Shown here: positions 11,905 to 25,616 of the stretch, piece after piece
How positions within the stretch are numbered: the stretch's first letter is position 1
How the letters are laid out: each line of letters opens with the position of its first letter
Source of the DNA: Cyrtodaria siliqua
Lineage: Eukaryota > Mollusca > Bivalvia > Adapedonta > Hiatellidae
Length of the DNA: 64,000 nucleotides
Assembly: GCA_037043455.1 (NCBI GenBank)
Contig: JAWPHD010002620.1
Coordinates: forward strand, 184,566-248,565
Reading direction: 5' to 3'
Position numbers and translations under genes: made by a program
The notes under the pieces: generated by a model
Databases searched by the model: none
What the model was told of the DNA's origin: nothing
Seen by the model: the letters and a program-made list of their open reading frames with translations, nothing else

Positions 11905-12462
11905 TTAATGTATATCTCTGGCTGTAGGAAGGTTGGTATACATTTATGTATATCTCTGGCTGTAGGAAGGTTGGTATACATTAATGTATATCTCTGGCTG
12001 TATGAAAGTTGGTATACATTAATGTATATCGCTGGCTCTAGGCAGGTTGGTATACATTAATGTATATCTCTGGCTGTAGGAAGGTTGGTATACATGTATG
12101 TATATCTCTGGCTGTAGGAAGGTTGGTATACATTAATGTATATCTCTGGCTGTAGGAAGGTTGATATACATTAATGTATATCTCTGGCTGTAGGAAGGTT
12201 GGTATACATTAAATGTATATCTCTGGCTGTAGGAAGGTTGGTATACATTAATGTATTGGGTATACATTAATGTATATCTCTGGCTGTAGGAAGGTTGGTA
12301 TACACTATTGTATATATCTGGCTGTATGAAGGTTGGTATACATTAATGTATATCTCTGGCTGTAGGAATGTTGGTATACATTAATGTATATCTCTGATTG
12401 TAGGAAGGATGGTATACATTGATGTATATCTCTGGCTGTTGGAAGGTTGGTATACATTTGAA
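11905..12462. repeat. 38-bp minisatellite built round a 16-bp palindrome
   Basis: About 14 units carry TCTCTGGCTGTAGGAAGGTTGG, with starts at 11909, 11947 and 11985 giving a 38-bp period. Most units end in TATACATTAATGTATA, which is its own reverse complement. One unit near 12250 has a doubled palindrome and others have small indels. The spurious open frame (11857-12060) follows the repeat. Confidence 0.9.
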
Positions 12463-13149
12463 GGAAGACACTCTGTAGTATTAGTAGGATGATTCATAAT
12501 ATAAACTGCCACATCAGTATTAATCATATCCAAGTATGATATATAAATCCGGATTTAAACTAAAGACATAGTATGTTTTCAACACTGTGTATATCGGTCA
12601 TCAGAATTGGAGTTTCTGAACCAGCCGGGATTTCACTTTGAGTATGTTACAGTTTCCGACATCTCACGTACCAACCTAGTCCAACAAGTGACTATACTAT
12701 CATTTGTATCGGGTTGTATATACAAATAGTATGACTGGTTCCCACACAGGGTATGTTACATGTATCGGGATGACAGTTCAATCAAATAGTTTGTCATGTA
12801 TGTATGATCAGTGGACATTGTACGTCTACTCCACGGCAGTTATATATGTTGTAAAGGTTACTTCATCTCAAAGAATATTGCAGGTATATGAAATCAGTTA
12901 ACTGGACTAATACTTTGATCCACAGACTACTCTTACGTTACCTCTCCGTCATTAGTCATTAGTCTTCGCGGATATTTTAAAGATCAGTATGTTAAATACT
13001 TTGCCATACACACACGTCTTTAATATATGTATAGTACTTATGGTCCATATGATACACTTGACCTAAGTAGTTGTTCATATGCACGGATGCACACAAGTCT
13101 TTAAAGATGTCGCGAATGACTAAATTCTGACTAAATTCGGCAATGCGCT
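12463..13149. other. 3' flank of the second zinc-finger exon
   Basis: Non-coding. About 12685-12770 contains a single degenerate unit similar to the 75-bp minisatellite (TTGTATCGGG..GTATATA..ATGACTGGTT). About 12970 holds the TATTTTAAAGATCAG block shared with 6853. These matches parallel the flank of the first zinc-finger exon. Confidence 0.5.
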
Positions 13150-14642
<1,493 letters not shown>

Positions 14643-14888
14643 CTGAAACAAAATAATATGCATACTCAAATGATATTATGTAATAGTTCAGTTGAACGCG
14701 TATGACATAATTAATATCGTCTGCGTGTAACAAGCACATCGATGGAAACGATGGATACTTTCTTTGAAGTTACATGAAGTTCTATCAGTTGACATAAAGT
14801 ATACAGTTAAAACTGTACAGTATTAAAAATGTATGTAGATCTTCTCATATGGCGTTCAAAAGCCATAACATACAGCTGCTTACCCATT
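14643..14888. other. Probable intron upstream of the second zinc-finger exon
   Basis: The acceptor at 14643-14653 (minus strand) implies intron sequence here. No further exon was identified. Confidence 0.4.
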
Positions 14889-16100
14889 AAAACAATATAT
14901 CGGGACCTGCCGGACGGACGTACAGACAGCCGTACAGACAGACAGAGACAGACAGACAGATTTCTCATTTCCCTCCATCATTGTTTGAAGTTTCAATGCA
15001 GTCCCATTAGTAGTTTTCGAGTTATGCTCCATCTATCACTATGTGAAGTGTGAAATTTTATTGCGATCCCAGTCATTTTCTTTTTTTAGTTATGCCCCGA
15101 ACACAAATTGTAATTATGAGAATATAATTACAAAGGGTAATAGTTATAGTTTTTGTTTTCTGCACTTCCACTCATTGCCCTGCATCACTGTGTGAAGTTC
15201 AGACTTGCCAAAACTGTTTAACACACAATCCTGAGATTTTTAAAATTTACGATTTAAAGCAAACATTTTTAAATAGAAATTTGGAGCACACAACTTGATT
15301 TTTGCACTTATTTTTTTAATTCGCAGACTTTATTTTCACACTTTTTTATTTAAAGCACAAATTTAAATTACAAAAAATAATAGATAAGCATACTTCAACA
15401 AAAATAATTTTAAGGGAGGACTGCATAATTCGATTACAAAGCTTTAAATTTCTGCCACAACTTTCATGAAGTGCACTAACCTTATTACACATATGCCTGC
15501 TAAATGCAAAACTCTAAAACAAATTATAGTCATCGTAGCTGTTATAGTGATACACCACCTAAGGATTTGCTAGTTCCTCACACTTGCTATTTCAATTAGC
15601 TTGACTAATTAAAGAAGCCACAGATATGCACATGTCGTTATGTCACTGAAGGAACTAATGATATCCTTAGGTGTTAATCTTATATTCAGGCAGTGCTTAC
15701 ACGGACGACACCCATTAATTCGACACTTGTAAATACTCTCTGACTAGGGAGCGTAACAGGACAAATTCGGGAAATAGCTGATAAACTGTGAAAATATAGC
15801 TGTTATATCATGAACATGTTGTTTTGATGGAAAATCCGGAGACTGTACACTTAAATTCGGAGATACGGAAAGCGACTGAAAAATTCGGAGATTTGGCAGG
15901 CCTGGTAGTAGTTTCTGGGTTATGCTCCAGACAAAAATTATAAGTATAAACTTACCAAGGGCATGACTCTATTTTATTTTGAATGAAGATTGAGCTAGGA
16001 GTCTCAAGTATCATTAAGTGAAGTTTCACTGCAGTACCATAAGTAGTTTATGGGTTATGCTCCGCTCCGGACAAGAACTATACGTATAACATTACACAGG
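14889..16100. repeat. Degenerate dispersed repeat family (GACGGAC.. / GTTATGCTCC..)
   Basis: A block with GACGGACGTACAGACAG and GACAGACAGACAG near 14910-14960 is followed by several degenerate versions of a repeat. Each carries TGCAGTCCCATTAGTAGTTT or similar plus GAGTTATGCTCC, near 14998, 15070, 15905 and 16030. I know this kind of text as a common mollusc intergenic repeat. Between 15740 and 15900 is a GGAAAATCCGGAGA / AAATTCGGAGAT repeat. No coding region is seen. Confidence 0.5.
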
Positions 16101-16834
16101 GTATTAACTCTAATTTGATGGAGTTATGCTGGTTATGCAAAGCACTTCCTCGCCCATGACCCGAGCAAGTAATCTAAAATGTTCTGAAGATATCACAACA
16201 CAGTTGAACACACATTTGTCTCTTAAGTTAATAGCTGTAAAGGCACAGAGTGGAAACCATCTTCCAATTTATAGAAACAGTTATGTTAGACCTTAAACGA
16301 AAATTAACTTAGTGAACTAAAACCATGGTTCTATTTAAAGTATTTGAGCTTAACCAAAGCAACCTTGGAGAGAAATGGTAGCAAAGGATCTTGGAATCAA
16401 CCTTTAATCCAAGATGTTTTTACCTGAAGATTAGTTTCTTTTTCATATAATAGAGACACTAGTAACCTTGATCAGAGTAACTTGTAACGCAATATCAAGC
16501 CTCATATCCATTTGTTTAGAAATATGTCTGACATGTCCTCTTCTTACATTTCTATCACTATATATTGTTTTTTCTATCTATAGTAACGCTAACACTGACC
16601 TTGACCAAATGAAATGATAATCGATCAAATACCTCGTTATACAATGGGAAATTTAGCCATGACTTATATAGTTTTACCGGATTTACTGTTTGGAAACCTT
16701 GTAAAATTATATTTAAGAAGTTATAGTCAGAACAGAAGTTACTAATGGTCGTACTGTCTCAATTTTTCAGAATTAACAAGAAACAGGTTGTTTGTTTGTA
16801 TGGTGTTTTACGTCATTTTCAACACATGTAAATA
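16101..16834. other. Unannotated AT-rich sequence
   Basis: I see no gene, RNA or repeat that I can support. Confidence 0.35.
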
Positions 16835-17122
16835 AATACTGAAAAGTGGATTCCTTGGAAGCAACAAACACAAACAAGAGATAAAAGTAGCCGACTCGGT
16901 TTTATTGAGTCTGTTCAGGTTATATATGACGGCCAATTTTTGTTTCGTGGTGGAGGCGACCACCTACTTTTCCTGGGTAGAACCAGTACTGTACACCTCC
17001 CGCCTTCCGTAAGAATCGATACTTCCTCACTTACAAGTCGAGCTCCCAGTGAGATTAGAACCCGCAGCAGTGCGAGGCGTAGGTTTACAACGTAACGTCG
17101 TTAACCATTCGGCAACGGAGAC
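16835..17122 (-). mobile_element. tRNA-derived SINE, minus strand
   Basis: On the minus strand the head starts GTCTCCGTTGCCGAATGG at 17122. The A box lies in the GCCGAATGGTTAACG stretch and the B box is GGGTTCTAATCTC at 17063-17051. The body includes a GGCGGGAGG block. The 3' part, ACTCAATAAAACCGAGTC and the GTTGCTTCCAAGGA block, is shared with 17508-17590. That gives two copies of one SINE 3' end in this area. Confidence 0.65.
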
Positions 17123-17253
17123 GCATTTAAACAGATTTGTAAGGTTAGCCTCTATTCTACTGACATATACTCAGTACGTTTCAAAACGTAACAGGTTTGA
17201 TTTTCGATTATTGTCAGTCCGCTGTTATTTTGTTTTGCAAATCCAGATAATCT

Positions 17254-17320
17254 AATAGACATGTGTACTAACTTAAAATACAATCTAAGATTGTATTTTA
17301 AGTTAGTACACATGTCTATT
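17254..17320. repeat. Perfect 32-bp inverted repeat with a 3-nt loop
   Basis: Arms 17254-17285 and 17289-17320 are exact reverse complements, separated by TAA. The arms start AATAGACATGTGTACTAAC. It lies 130 bp from the head of the minus-strand SINE. I see no transposon-type terminal motif or clear target duplication. Confidence 0.9.
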
Positions 17321-17507
17321 TGTTCCAACGGTTAACATGGCGACAAATAGTTGCGTAAGATTTGATCTGCTTCTTTCAGTTAAAACACATTTTGCACGAG
17401 GAATTTTAACATCTGTAAAAATTCAAATGTACCGATTGTACTACGAAATAACAATGCATTACTTGTAAAACACCACGTGCTATAGTTGGAAGTGTGAAGA
17501 GAAATAT

Positions 17508-17805
17508 AATAAATACTGAAAATGACATCCTTTGGAAGCAACAAACGCGAACACGAGATGAAAGTAGCAGACTCGGTTTTATTGAGTCTGTTCATGAGAG
17601 GTATAAACTTCATATTCACATAAATAGCGTTTCTAATACAGACACTCGGCTATGTCTTGCCTTTATTTTGAATTCATGCTTTCTCCAGCTCATGGCGAAT
17701 TTGGGTATTTACGTAATCACATGAATGCAGGACACCACATCCCAGGACTGGAATACACGACGTTCTGATTAAGTCAGACGTACCATCACTGAGCTATATA
17801 GCTTC
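17508..17805 (-). mobile_element. Second SINE-like copy, minus strand
   Basis: The tRNA-like head at about 17805-17735 reads TATAGCTCAGTGATGGTA (A box) and ends in ATTCCAGTCC (B-box-like) on the minus strand. About 17600-17508 carries the same 3' block as the SINE at 16835 (TAAAACCGAGTC.., GTTGCTTCCAAAGGA). The head differs from that of the neighbour, so it may be a related subfamily or two adjacent remnants. Confidence 0.5.
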
Positions 17806-18026
17806 TTGTTTAGTACTATCCATCACAATGGAAAATAACTTTACATTGTAAAACGCGCCTCAAGATGTATTACATAGTTCATCATGTCGCACATGTAAAT
17901 TAACATTGTGTGGTTTAAAACAATACCTTATCAAATTCAAACTCGAATTCATTCGCAAGACAACTTCATTTTGTTGTGTAATGCCTACTTAGTGTTAGCA
18001 ATCTTACAAAGTATCGACAAATATCG

Positions 18027-18110
18027 GTAGTGTAGTGGTTATCTATTTGAAAAGCAAATAAGAACTGAATTTTGTCTTAATGTTACAAGTTCAATTCCCG
18101 CTCAGGGCAA
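18027..18110 (+). repeat. tRNA-like head, probably a SINE remnant
   Basis: An A-box-like stretch (GTAGTGTAGTGGTTATC, about 18027) and a B-box-like AAGTTCAATTCCC (about 18088) are spaced more widely than in a functional tRNA. No cloverleaf acceptor stem is evident. Confidence 0.35.
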
Positions 18111-18829
18111 CTATTTGTATAAATATATTCGAAAGCCGTATATTTACCTCTAAGAAGGCTGGATGAAAATGTGATATGTTACGCATCGGTTACCGGCTTA
18201 CTATAACTACCGACTTCTTGCAATGGACGGATGCTCGTCGAATTGAAACTACTTCACCCGTGGCTCATATGCATGAGTTAGTTAAGTAGCTTAAGATTCA
18301 GAACTATGGCATTTAAAAGTTGAACATATATTCGTGGTAACTTTAGCATATTTATTATGTTTATATTTCCATTTACATGAATGGAGTGAACTGTAACTTA
18401 GGTTGCAACAACGTGTGGTTCAATCCGTTTGGATATGTTGCTTTTATAATAGTGTTATTCTTCATACATATATTGTAACATAAGAGTGCATGAACATACA
18501 CTTCTTGGAGCCGCGAGACGATGTTTTATATGGAACATGGTAGTCATTGCCCAGCACAAGATAATCCCCTACACCGCAAACACAACTTCCAATCAATTCA
18601 TAATTTAGAAGAGCAAAATGGGGTCTCACATAGAAATCAAACAAGGACAAGCATAACTAAAAATTAAAACCAGCACATGGAGTTCCATCCACCAAATGTG
18701 AAAATATTCATATTAAACAAGATCCAATATTCAAAGTCAATTTTAAATAAGGTCACTGACACTTCTGTCTCACCAACCATGGTGCCAGTTCATTCACATG
18801 GTCAAGTATTAATTGTGGAGGTTAGGTGG
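18111..18829. other. Unannotated; one short protein-like frame
   Basis: No repeat or RNA recognised. A 62-codon minus-strand frame at 18650-18462 has an unusually protein-like composition (MSLFDFYVRPHFALL.. with a CVCGVGD motif). It has no family I recognise and no clear flanking splice pair. I leave it uncalled. Confidence 0.25.
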
Positions 18830-19180
18830 TCGTGAAGTGAGGGTGTAGGAGGTGCGGGGAGGGAGTGATCAGTAAACATATATACCGAATATCGAAGCAA
18901 GACCTTCAATATCCCAGAAAGAATATGAACTGGGCGGGGGAGGGGAAGTGAAGTGTTACTGAATAGAAAAAAAACACAGAATTAATGCAATATTTTCGTT
19001 AGGGGAGTTTACGGTGGAGCGTGTTTGTGTTCGGGTGTGGGGTGGAAGTGAACAAGATGCAGACATGGTAACTGAAGAAAACCAAAAATAATAGAAGAAA
19101 TATCTGTGTATTTATCTGCGGTGACGGTGGTGGTGGTGGTGTAGGTGTGGGGAAGGTGTGGGGTTTATGGGGCTAATGAC
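18830..19180 (+). repeat. G-rich, purine-rich tracts
   Basis: Runs such as GGTGCGGGGAGGGAG (about 18850), GGGCGGGGGAGGGG (about 18935), GGTGGTGGTGGTGG (about 19130) and GGTGTGGGGAAGGTGTGGGG (about 19144) cluster within 350 bp. They could form G-quadruplexes on the plus strand. No gene is visible nearby. Confidence 0.6.
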
Positions 19181-19289
19181 ATTAACAGGCTTGTATGCAG
19201 TGAGGTTCATTGAATTATATGAAGCTGCTTAAAACACGATAACTGTTGATACTAAGTTGAAAACATTTTATCATCTGGCTAAAATGAAA

Positions 19290-19900
19290 TAAAGTTATGA
19301 AACATGTGTCCGTGATGACTGATGGCATTTGTCAAGCTCCTTTCATAGAGATATATTACTAGTGGGTATTGAAATAAATGGACTTGCCAACAAATAAAAA
19401 AATAGAAATTCTAAGTCGAAAATAGGCTACACTTTTCTAAAATACAATACAGAAAATATTTATCCAGAAAAAGGGTCATAATTTTGCTAACATGCAATAC
19501 AGAGTTATGGAACATGTGTCTACTAGCATCCACGCTTTACTGAAGTTGTATTAATAATTAACAATCACCTATTGAAATACAAGGACTTGTCTAGAATCTT
19601 TAACCAGAATTTTGAAGTCGAAAAAGGAACATAACGTTGCTTAAATGTATATATAGTTAATATGAAATATGTGTCTTCTATTGCCCTTATATTCCAAGCT
19701 TTACTGAAGTTTTGTTGATGTACGACTTTCAGTTGTTAAAATACACATGTCAAAAACAAACTTAAACCAGAAATTCAAAGTAATAAAAGCGCCATGCAGA
19801 GTTATAAAACATGTGTCTACCAGTGACCTTGATGGTTCTGATGACATAATTCAAGTTTCACTGACCAGTGGTTGCTGAAATAATTGGATTTGGCCAATAA
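19290..19900. repeat. Degenerate repeat, about four units of 145-205 bp
   Basis: GAGTTATGGAACATGTGTC-like blocks recur at about 19295, 19500, 19655 and 19795. Each is followed by sequence resembling TTTACTGAAGTTTTGTTGA. The pattern is a familiar kind of mollusc intergenic repeat, with no coding capacity. Confidence 0.5.
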
Positions 19901-20258
19901 CTGAAAACCAACGTTGACGGCGACGTGTACAAACGATGAGTATATCCACAACAGCTCTTTTTATTCTACGACTAGTAAAACTTAAATATACTGGCTTTCA
20001 AGTTGACGAAAAAAATAATCTGGCCGGTGTAATAGGTAAAATAAAAATCCCGGCTTTAAAGAGGCTCTACCTATATCTTTTTGTCCACCAATTGATATAA
20101 ACTTTACTTATAAAGAGGACTATGAAAAAGGTAAATGGCAATAATTTCACCCCATGTAATATGCGTTTTACTGGGGAAAAACAGGATTGAAAAGATCGGA
20201 TTTTTGAAATTGTATTCGTAAATGTTTTAGACAAGCCGATCGCGGAGATTTTCCGATC

Positions 20259-20333
20259 TTATTCGTTTACAATCGGAACTGCTTAGTCGGGTTGGCGAAG
20301 AGTTCCAATCGATTCGTTTACTATCGGAACTGC
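20259..20333. repeat. Two short direct repeats (TTCGTTTAC-ATCGGAACTGC)
   Basis: ATTCGTTTACAATCGGAACTGC and ATTCGTTTACTATCGGAACTGC lie about 50 bp apart. I see no further context. Confidence 0.6.
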
Positions 20334-20468
20334 CCCGAATAGTTTGTTTTCGTTCAACTGAATCGCATTGCACATGTCCGAGAAAATCGTAACAACTCGT
20401 AGTTCTCCGGCAGGAATAAATGGCAGGGCAGCATTTTATTCAAGATATTGTTTTGATCATAATTAATA

Positions 20469-20511
20469 GGGGATTTATCTCCGGCGCGAAGCGCCAGGGA
20501 TGAAAATCCCC
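20469..20511. repeat. GC-rich stem-loop
   Basis: GGGGATTT (20469-20476) pairs with AAATCCCC (20504-20511). Inside is a second self-complementary segment, GGCGCGAAGCGCC, so the block folds into a compact double hairpin. The function is unknown. Confidence 0.6.
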
Positions 20512-20987
20512 TTAACGGTATCAACTTTTGCCCACATACTATTCGTTTGAAAAAAATTATCCCTTTGGTTTCCGATTTCGGCCAAGTATATGAGAGTCGA
20601 GCTTAAGGAACGGGAACCCAGTCTCTACTTCCGCTGATAGGCATGGTAAATTCACTTCGGGCCTCTTTGGCGATGTCCCTTGTCTGGGTACCATTCGCAA
20701 CATCTCGCTATCACCGAAGAATGACGGAATTGGCCGACTATGTACGATCAAAGACATCGGCACTGTTCGTTAATTTCCGCAATTGGAGAGGATGAATCAA
20801 TATTGTGCAATTGTCTCGCCAGTTACCATTAAACGATACATATGACTAAACAGATTTTTTTTCAATTGAATTGGGTTTTAAAATACTCTATTACTCTACT
20901 ACTCAGGTCTTGCGTAAGTATCAGGAGTCGAGGAAACAGAATATCGTATTAAATTATATACTAGTTAATGAAGACGTCATCTAATTG
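20512..20987. other. Island of higher GC content, nothing recognised
   Basis: From about 20560 to 20790 the composition is less AT-rich than the surroundings and stays open for 68 codons on the minus strand (from 20763) and in a plus frame. I find no known motif in either and do not call a gene. Confidence 0.3.
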
Positions 20988-21057
20988 TCACTGTGGTGTA
21001 GCGGTAAGCATTGTCGCCTGTCATGCAGAAAATCCGAGTTAGAATCTCCAAATGTTA
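20988..21057 (+). repeat. tRNA-Asp-like pseudogene or SINE head
   Basis: TGGTGTAGCGGTAAGCA (A box), CGCCTGTCATGCAG (anticodon arm with GTC, as in tRNA-Asp) and CCGAGTTAGAATCTCC (degenerate B box) lie in tRNA spacing. The acceptor ends do not pair well and the B box is mutated, so it is probably not a working tRNA. Confidence 0.5.
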
Positions 21058-22899
21058 TTTTATTTTGTAATTATATTATTTTGTAACTGTAATAATTAAT
21101 TAAAAGCATGTTTTTAAGGAATAAAATGAAAAAAAAAGAAAATTAATTGACAGAATCTTCTAAAGTGAATTTTGGTCTTTGATTTAGATTAGTCATGATA
21201 ACCGAGAACAAACCCTAATGGCTCCAGTTTCCAGCATTGCCATGAATACTTTTGACAATACATGTACATTATATATTACTTTTTTTTTTTTAACTAAAAA
21301 GAATTTAAAACACAGTTTATAATTAGAAAATTAGTTGAGAAATACACATTCTACAACCGAAGTACTTTTATGATAAGGCTTTTCACATGCAAACCTGGCA
21401 AACACGTTTAATAATATATTATTATTTTTTTCAGTTAAACGTAACACTTTGTAATGAAAACAAAACGCAGAGAGTTTTAATTCAAATTTATCGAATAAAT
21501 TACAACCTTAATTTTTATGTCACATTATAACTTTGTGCTTTGGGTTTGAGTCATGAACAGTTTAGCATGCACAGATTCTACACGTGTGCTTATCTTCTAG
21601 ATTACTAGTTACCTACTTCCCGGGATCAAGATGCAGAATTATGCTTAAATATATGTTTGAATGAAATGAAATATGGATCTTTTTAAATTACCTCGATAAT
21701 ACTTACCCGTATACGAAGTATAGCATGTGTATGTCCTGAGTTTTGATGACATGAAAGTCTGTATTTTTTTCGGCAAACGTATTCTAACTGATATAAATGT
21801 GTTTATTTGTATAACGTGCATGTAAAATGATGCGCGTTTACATTTGTGATGGTTCAGTCACCTTCTCTGCATGTTTTGCGGTGAAAGCAAAATAACAACA
21901 ACATTAACTGCTAAAGTATTAATTGTTACCTTATACATATGAATACTTTTCTGTTAATTATGTTAATTGTTGGTATAATGTTGTATATATATTTCACAAT
22001 CGTTGTCAAGTTTATATGTATTTGTTGTATCCTCACGGGTCTTATGACCCATTGGAATTATCTGAATAAACACATTTAACCAATGATCGATTACAGGCTT
22101 TATGATGATCTTAATCGGATGCCTAACAAACCGATGATGGGTTTAAAACAATCGAATAATCGGTACTCCACTAGCGTTAACATCAAATATTTCAAAAGCG
22201 TCTTTTGCGAAAGCATTTGTGGTGATGTTTGTGGTGCTAGTAAAAGATAATGCCGAAATAATTTTGTTGGCATATTTTACAATTCGGAACATCGAAAGCT
22301 ACAATAATTCAAAGTACTAAAGTACTTAACAAAATCCTAACGTATTCTTAGAAATTCTATCTAATGCATCATTGTACAACGTCAACCAATCTTTCCCAGG
22401 TCATGCGCATATAATTACAAACTAGACGTTGGTATGATTGTATTAGATTTGTTGTTTCGTACACAATAAAGTTTAAAAAAAAGAAAACTAAAACCATGAA
22501 ACATTACATAGTTCACTTTGTAAGGTGCGACATCGTTAATAATCAGCAAATTGCATCCGATTACCTACGTTCATGCACCTTCGCAACATCTAGATTGATT
22601 CCGAACTTATCTGAAATGAGGAACTTTTATTTCAATTCTTTTTTATTTTAATTTTCATCCCAGAACTCTCTGTCCTTTTCTTACGTAAAAAGAAAGATGA
22701 GTGCAATATCCTCAATTACACAGTTTGATTTTTTAAGGAAATAGATATATAAAAGTAGATTACATTCGATCTCCATGTCAGCAAAATTGTGTTTACAGTA
22801 TATTTACAGCGAAAATGGCAAACTACATGCAACTCCAAATTATGTGTAATTTATAGAAATTGTAATAAAAAAATGATTGCTGTGTTGTTGTGTAGTCGC
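21058..22899. other. Long unannotated AT-rich stretch
   Basis: I see no exon-like frames, RNA genes or structured repeats. Poly-A and poly-T runs are frequent. Confidence 0.35.
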
Positions 22900-23455
22900 T
22901 TCTCTTGTAGGTATGTAGGTAGATGTCGCTTTCGCTCTGTGGTTGTCGCTGTGGCGGTGAAGTGAGGAATCTGGAACGTCTAGGTGGTGCTGTCTACGCT
23001 ACTGGGCGATCCCCTTTAGGGCCACACCCGCCAGTTGCAACCTGCGTCCCCGGTGGCTATAGCAACTATCGTAGTATAGTTCTATACTCTTCTGGCACGC
23101 AGGTTGATATGACCCCTTCGCTCCGTGTACAGCGCCAGGCTTCCCTGCAGCTGTAGTTGTTCATGGCGCTGTTCCACGTCTGGTGGGACGAAGGAGACAT
23201 CTTCAATCTCGGTCAATCAGCAATCATTTCGTTAGTACTGCATCATATAAGCCAGTGACTTATACAACAAGTAAGACCAGATCCGCAATCCTAACTCGTA
23301 TTAACTTGTAGGATGTGCTGGCAAGGGAGACCCAGTAGGTCACCCTACATGATTGCTGACAGTGCCCACGCTGCGACGTGCACGCGGTGAAGATCCAGGT
23401 GGGGGTGGGGTACTGTCCATATATGTTTGCTTTTTAAAGTAAAAAGACGAATGAG
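22900..23455. other. GC-rich island, unrecognised
   Basis: The stretch is clearly more GC-rich than its flanks and holds a 77-codon plus-strand frame (22923-23156) and other short frames. None shows a motif I know. It could be a 5' region of a retroelement or an old exon. It stops just before the SINE at 23456. Confidence 0.3.
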
Positions 23456-23779
23456 GATGACTGACGTTGCGCAGTCGGTAGTGCTGCAGATTTGTAATCG
23501 GAGGCCCCGGGTTCAATCCTCCGTGGTGCCACTGAGTTTCGTCGGCGTTTTCTTGGGCAGGACACTTTCCCTTAGCCTCGTCCGTCGGATGGGGACGTAA
23601 ACCGGGCGGTCCTGTGTATCGGTCTATCCTCCGAGCACGTTAAAGAACCATAGGAATATATTCGATAATAAGAGTAAAGCACAGTTCCCGGATTCCTATG
23701 TATCCTTCCCCTCTCTCTGGGGCGGCTGTAAATAACCTATACTGTGTTGATGAGCCGTTAAACAACATTCAATTCAATT
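23456..23779 (+). mobile_element. Full-length tRNA-derived SINE
   Basis: The A-box stretch TGCGCAGTCGGTAGTGC (about 23468) and the B box GGTTCAATCC (about 23510) form the pol III head. The body has GGACGTAAACCGGGCGGTCC and GAGCACGTTAAAGAACC. The 3' end reads TGATGAGCCGTTAAACAACA and ends in ATTCAATTCAATT. The same 3' end is found on the minus strand at 58157-58205 and about 9868-9895. The CACGTTAAAGA block is shared with the SINE at 8361. Confidence 0.8.
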
Positions 23780-25418
23780 GTTTGTGTATGTTTTCAAAGA
23801 TATATATATATATACATATATAGGTAATCGAACATTAATCTTTGTTTTTCATAAATGTAATGTTATGAATAAAATGGTGAAAATGTTCAGTGACTCTATT
23901 TTTCCTATTTTTAGTGACATTTTGGAGTTAGAAATATATGTCACCATGTGACCGCTCTAATCCAATGAAATTCCTAGGATTTTGTGCGAGGTGCAATAAA
24001 TATATTTTGTTGACAACAAAAATTACCACAAATGACGTAAAACATATGAAGAAGAAAAAGCTTAATATTTGATATGTTACCATCTTAAATTCTACATTAT
24101 AGCCATATCTATTAGAATGTAAAACGTGAAACAATTATGTTGTCAAATATATCTTCGATTTAAAAAATAAAATTCTTAAACTTTCAAAACTTGCCAGGCC
24201 AACATCCTTAAGTTTATTACTGAAGCTGGATAAATCCCCGTTTAGGCTGTGCCTTTTTCATATTAATTTACATTAAATTTCGAACTTGACAAGAGAAGAG
24301 TCATGAGAAGCCATAGGCTTACCTGCGCCTTGGACTAGTAAGTATAATCGAAAGCACGCTGGGAGGTTTGAACATTGGACAATTTAGAACATATAACAAT
24401 GTAAGTTGTTTGTGTTTATTCCGTATTTCCTTCTTTGTGTTGCTATGTATAATATGTCCTTGTCTTTAAACAATGGTAATACGGCCGGCGAAGCCCTCTT
24501 GCAGTAACGCGAGTATGAAAACTTACTTGTTTTCCCACATACTAGTGGAATTTATTTTTCGTCAAGTTTCGCGCCGCCATTTTCAATCCGTAGGCTGGAC
24601 AGCAGACGTCAAATGTAGGGCAAAGTTTTAGGCAGACAAAGTGGAATACCAGTCAATTTCGTACGTTCATTTTTTTCTAGTTTTTGTTTTCGGTCTTTAT
24701 TTCGAATTTTAAGCGTAAGTGAAACGTTTAATTTCAGAAATATAACATTATATAAATACCTACCGTAAAAAAAGAGAGTAGTTATCGAAATAAAGTAAAA
24801 TTTGATCGCATGGGGGGTCACGTGGTCACAAACGCATAAAGTGATGACGTCAAACTTCGGGTGATACTATTCCCCAGTAGATTCCCGGTTATTTTGCGGT
24901 TGAAAAGGGATGGCAAATGTGATTCATGAGTGTTGCTTCGGATGGTTTAATGATTTATTTATGTATTCCATTTTGGAAGAAAGGAATAGTGTAATTAAGT
25001 CCTGAATATTGGTTTCAAGTTCAAGCACTTGATGTCTACTAAAATATAATATAAGGTAAAGGTAAATAGTTTTTAAAGGTGAATGTTTTACAAAATAATG
25101 TATGAACAACACTATTTATTTTTCTCTCTGGATTTGACTTCAAAAGTGGCCCACACTTATCTGAAGGCCACAAAGTTGCCCGACACACTAGGGGTGTCAG
25201 GAGGCATTCCAGTAACATCTAACAGTGTTGGCTTGTAATCGTAGTAAAATAGCATTAACTAGGACCATATACCCTATATTCTGTGCTACTTTGACTAATT
25301 GTGGTCAGTTTTTAAGACATGTCTTTTTTTTCTCCATTTCTTTTTCCTCCTGACAAGCTTTCAGGGAATTGCTCGTAATGTCGTAGTAATTTCTGAATAG
25401 GCTTCCACTGAAAGCATT

Positions 25419-25616
25419 CTAGGTAAGAGGTTTGAAATGTTTCGCTTGCTTCCAGTCCTTAATTCTTCTCTGAACACTATTGTGCTTCTCTTTCATTACA
25501 GATGCATTGTCAGATGAATATGTAATGCACTGCTCCCATGATATATCCTTAACCTTATCCTGCATAACTCTGTCAAACGTTTCAAATGCAGATGCTGATT
25601 CTTCTTTGCTTTTCAT
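25419..25616 (-). pseudogene. hAT-like transposase fragment, copy 1
   Basis: The 65-codon minus-strand frame starts MKSKEESASAFETFDRVMQD and includes ISWEQCITYSSDNASVM and KHNSV. The SSDNA.VM..KHNSVL pattern is typical of the core of hAT-like or BED/DUF4371-type transposase proteins, where the Asp belongs to the catalytic region. Only this short piece is readable; the rest of such a protein (about 500-700 aa) is missing. It is decayed and not expected to be active. The tandem copy at 31257 is nearly identical. Confidence 0.6.

Noticed and set aside
20988..21057. Functional tRNA-Asp gene
   Set aside because: The acceptor stem does not pair and the B box is mutated.
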